Origin: Mesorhizobium sp.
Lineage (GTDB): Bacteria; Pseudomonadota; Alphaproteobacteria; Rhizobiales; Rhizobiaceae
Direction of reading: 5' to 3'
NCBI RefSeq assembly: GCF_017306545.1
Contig: NZ_JAFKID010000010.1
Coordinates: forward strand, 112,896 to 176,895
Length of the DNA: 64,000 nucleotides
The notes beneath the pieces are model-generated. The model made no database searches. It worked only from the letters and a program-made list of their open reading frames with translations, and was not told the DNA's origin. Below, one piece after another: positions 62,278 to 64,000 of the stretch. How positions within the stretch are numbered: position 1 is the stretch's first letter; each line of letters opens with the position of its first letter. The translations under genes and the position numbers were made by a program.

Positions 62278-63102
62278 TCATGCCCAGAACGACGGCGCCG
62301 TTTCCTCCAGCCGCGGTCCGCGGCGAAACGGCGCGATGCGCTCGGCAAGCCCCGTGCGGTCGGAAATGTCGATGCCGACGCCGCACAGCGTCGCCGGTCC
62401 GTCGGCCGCCTCGAAGCGCCCCTTCGGCACTTTCGAAAGGAAGCGGTTCAGCGGTTCCTCCTTGTCCATGCCGAGCGAGGAATCGTAGTCGCCGCACATG
62501 CCGGCATCGGAAATATAGGCCGTGCCGCCGTTGAGGATCTGGTGGTCGGCGGTCGGTTGGTGCGTGTGCGTGCCGACGACGAGCGAGGCGCGGCCGTCGA
62601 CGAAATGGGCGAAGCACATCTTCTCGCTGGTCGCCTCGGCGTGGAAATCGATGACCACGGCGTCGGCCTGCTCGCCGAGCGGACAGGCGGCGAGTTCGCG
62701 TTCACCGGCATGGAAGGGATCGTCCAGTTCCGGATGCATGAAGACGCGGCCCATGACGTTGGCGACCAGCACGCGCGCGCCGTTCTTCGCCAGGTAGACG
62801 CCGGAGCCGCGCCCCGGCGTGCCTTTCGGGAAATTGGCGGGGCGCAGGAAGCGCTCTTCGCGCGGCGCGAAGGCGAGCGCCTCGCGCTGGTCCCAGACAT
62901 GGTTGCCGGTCGTCACCACGTCGGCGCCGGCATCGAGGGTGGCCCGGAAAATTTCCTCGGTGATGCCGAAGCCGCCGGCGGCGTTCTCGCCGTTGACGAT
63001 GACGAAATCGAGCCGGAAGTCCGAGATCAGGCCGGGCAACTGCTCCCACACCGCCGTGCGGCCAGTCTTGCCCACCATGTCGCCAAGGAAAAGAAGTCTC
63101 AT
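62278..63102 (-). CDS. YmdB-type metallophosphatase (TIGR00282 family)
   Basis: The 274-residue protein starts MRLLFLGDMVGKTGR and shows the family metal-binding motifs NGENAAGGFG (Asn-Gly-Glu), TGNHVWDQRE, DFHAEATSEK and GTHTHQPTAD. The Bacillus member YmdB is a cyclic-nucleotide phosphodiesterase. The ATG at 63102 is preferred over the frame to 63366. It follows the 5-formyl-THF cyclo-ligase gene by 82 bp on the same strand, a gene order frequent in alphaproteobacteria. Confidence 0.93.
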   Translation of the reverse strand: MRLLFLGDMVGKTGRTAVWEQLPGLISDFRLDFVIVNGENAAGGFGITEEIFRATLDAGADVVTTGNHVWDQREALAFAPREERFLRPANFPKGTPGRGSGVYLAKNGARVLVANVMGRVFMHPELDDPFHAGERELAACPLGEQADAVVIDFHAEATSEKMCFAHFVDGRASLVVGTHTHQPTADHQILNGGTAYISDAGMCGDYDSSLGMDKEEPLNRFLSKVPKGRFEAADGPATLCGVGIDISDRTGLAERIAPFRRGPRLEETAPSFWA

Positions 63103-63184
63103 CAGATCACCACACCAGCCGTATGCAGTCACGCCCACAGGCACGCGCTCGCATTCGGTGGCAGGCGGTGCGCCAGCTTTCCTT

Positions 63185-63769
63185 TTACCCAGCGGAGGTA
63201 AAACTCCGCAACCCGTTCTCGGTGAGGATAGCCGAAAGCATGACGTCGTGCGGCTCGTCCGGCACCCGCTCGACTTCCTGGCAATCGAAGGCGACGCCGA
63301 TAAGGCGCGGGTTGCGGCCCTTGTCGTGCAGGCGCGCAATGGCGCGGTCGTAATGGCCGGCGCCATAGCCCAGCCGATGGCCGCGCCGGTCGAAGGCTGC
63401 GAGCGGCACCAGCATGATGTCGGGATCGAGAACGGCGGCCTCCGGCCCCGGCCCCGCCGTGCCGAAGCCGGTCGACACCATTTCGGCGCCGCGCACCAGC
63501 TCGCGAAAGACGATCGTCTCGCGGTCGAGCACGACCGGCAGGCTGAGCCGCGCGCCCCGGTCTGCGAGCGCCGCCATCAAGGGGCGCAGGTCCGCCTCGG
63601 AACGGATCGGCAGGAAGCCGGATACAACCGGGCCGTGGCCGAGATCGACCGCCGGCGCGTGGCTGGCCATGGCGAGCGAAGCCTCGATGCGCCAGGCAGG
63701 GTCGAGCGCATCGCGGCGGCCGAGCGCTTCCAGGCGCAGATGCTTTTTCAGATCTTTGAGGGAGGTCAT
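63185..63769 (-). CDS. 5-formyltetrahydrofolate cyclo-ligase
   Basis: The 194-residue protein has the family ATP/substrate motif VPLAAFDRRGHRLGYGAGHY and the N-terminal KKHLRLEALGRRDAL helix. The enzyme converts 5-formyl-THF to 5,10-methenyl-THF. In many proteobacteria the gene (ygfA, fau) lies just downstream of the 6S RNA gene and zapA, so the sequence upstream of 63769 and beyond the window edge is of interest. The ATG at 63769 was chosen for family length. Confidence 0.94.
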   Translation of the reverse strand: MTSLKDLKKHLRLEALGRRDALDPAWRIEASLAMASHAPAVDLGHGPVVSGFLPIRSEADLRPLMAALADRGARLSLPVVLDRETIVFRELVRGAEMVSTGFGTAGPGPEAAVLDPDIMLVPLAAFDRRGHRLGYGAGHYDRAIARLHDKGRNPRLIGVAFDCQEVERVPDEPHDVMLSAILTENGLRSFTSAG

Positions 63770-63851
63770 GATGTTCTCGCAGGCGTCGTCGGAGTGGCCC
63801 CCACCATGCCGCGATCCATGGTGGTTACGCAACGGTGCCCCGGCGCCATCG

Positions 63852-63934
63852 TCCCCCTCCCCCTTGAGGGGAGGGCTATCGCATATGGCGCAGTACCCCC
63901 ACCCTTGTTCCCTCCCCTCAAGGGGGAGGGAGAC
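63852..63934. repeat. Type-E palindromic element
   Basis: The inner ends CCTCCCCCTTGAGGGGAGGG and CCTCCCCTCAAGGGGGAGGG are reverse complements about 45 bp apart. The same pair of motifs lies inside ftsY (26380-26526). The rest of the 231-bp interval 63770-64000 includes the hairpin CCACCATG-N8-CATGGTGG (63811-63834) and possibly part of an RNA gene at the edge. Confidence 0.75.
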
Positions 63935-64000
63935 GCCGACGCCGCCTTTTCGTTCAAAATCGTCTGCGTTGGCGTGTCGTGGCAATGCCCTGAAGTCCCC

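Overview
The window is about 64 kb of high-GC chromosomal DNA from an alphaproteobacterium of the order Hyphomicrobiales (Rhizobiales). The gene order most resembles the Mesorhizobium/Aminobacter/Nitratireductor group of Phyllobacteriaceae. Reasons: a single mdh-sucC-sucD-sucA-sucB-lpdA cluster; rimM-trmD-rplS followed further on by leuC; dapF-mtaB-ftsY-yciB; an Omp19-like lipoprotein; an IalB-family protein; DUF1127 and DUF2794 genes; and many short palindromic intergenic elements of rhizobial type. No rRNA, tRNA, CRISPR array, transposase or prophage was found, so this is core chromosome.

Layout. 1-9.8 kb: end of a secreted protein gene, leuD, a DUF72 protein, argG, a LysE exporter, rlmN with a small membrane protein, a ClC antiporter, an IalB-like protein, a YkvA-like protein, phhB and thpR. 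9.9-16 kb: a GDSL esterase divergent from a two-gene ABC exporter (YbbA/YbbP type), a Bax-inhibitor-1 protein, a GNAT acetyltransferase and DUF2794. 16.0-16.5 kb is an apparent gene desert that holds an orphan terminator and a stable stem, probably a small RNA. 16.5-24.8 kb: DUF1223 protein, acnA, the cytochrome c maturation genes ccmA, ccmB, ccmD and ccmG, DUF1127, an FMN reductase and yciB. ccmC appears reduced to a 25-codon remnant. 24.8-33 kb: ftsY with an unusually long linker, mtaB, dapF, DUF1328, an omp19-like gene, zapE and cardiolipin synthase. 33-44.3 kb: the TCA-cycle cluster with four extra small genes set among its members (DUF1579, MAPEG, a secreted protein and an SDR), closed by a strong terminator. 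44.4-53.7 kb: an AP-rich membrane protein, a possible truncated TraB/GumN gene, xerC, rimM-trmD, a TSUP permease, rplS, an amino-acid ABC receptor and permease, a methyltransferase and leuC. 53.9-64 kb: an MsbA-type ABC exporter, rpmE, a TetR/DUF1772 pair, efp/epmA, a SelW-like protein, yebC, an ArsR/SRPBCC pair, TerC, a YmdB-type phosphodiesterase and 5-formyl-THF cyclo-ligase.

The most unusual content is not a new multi-gene system. It is the behaviour of several families of short inverted-repeat elements: in at least five places the element end TAGAGC or TAGAAC supplies the stop codon of the adjacent gene, and two elements sit in frame inside ftsY. The other striking point is the apparent loss of the body of ccmC, with its translational coupling to ccmD kept. 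All family assignments come from reading motifs and from remembered family knowledge; no database search was run.
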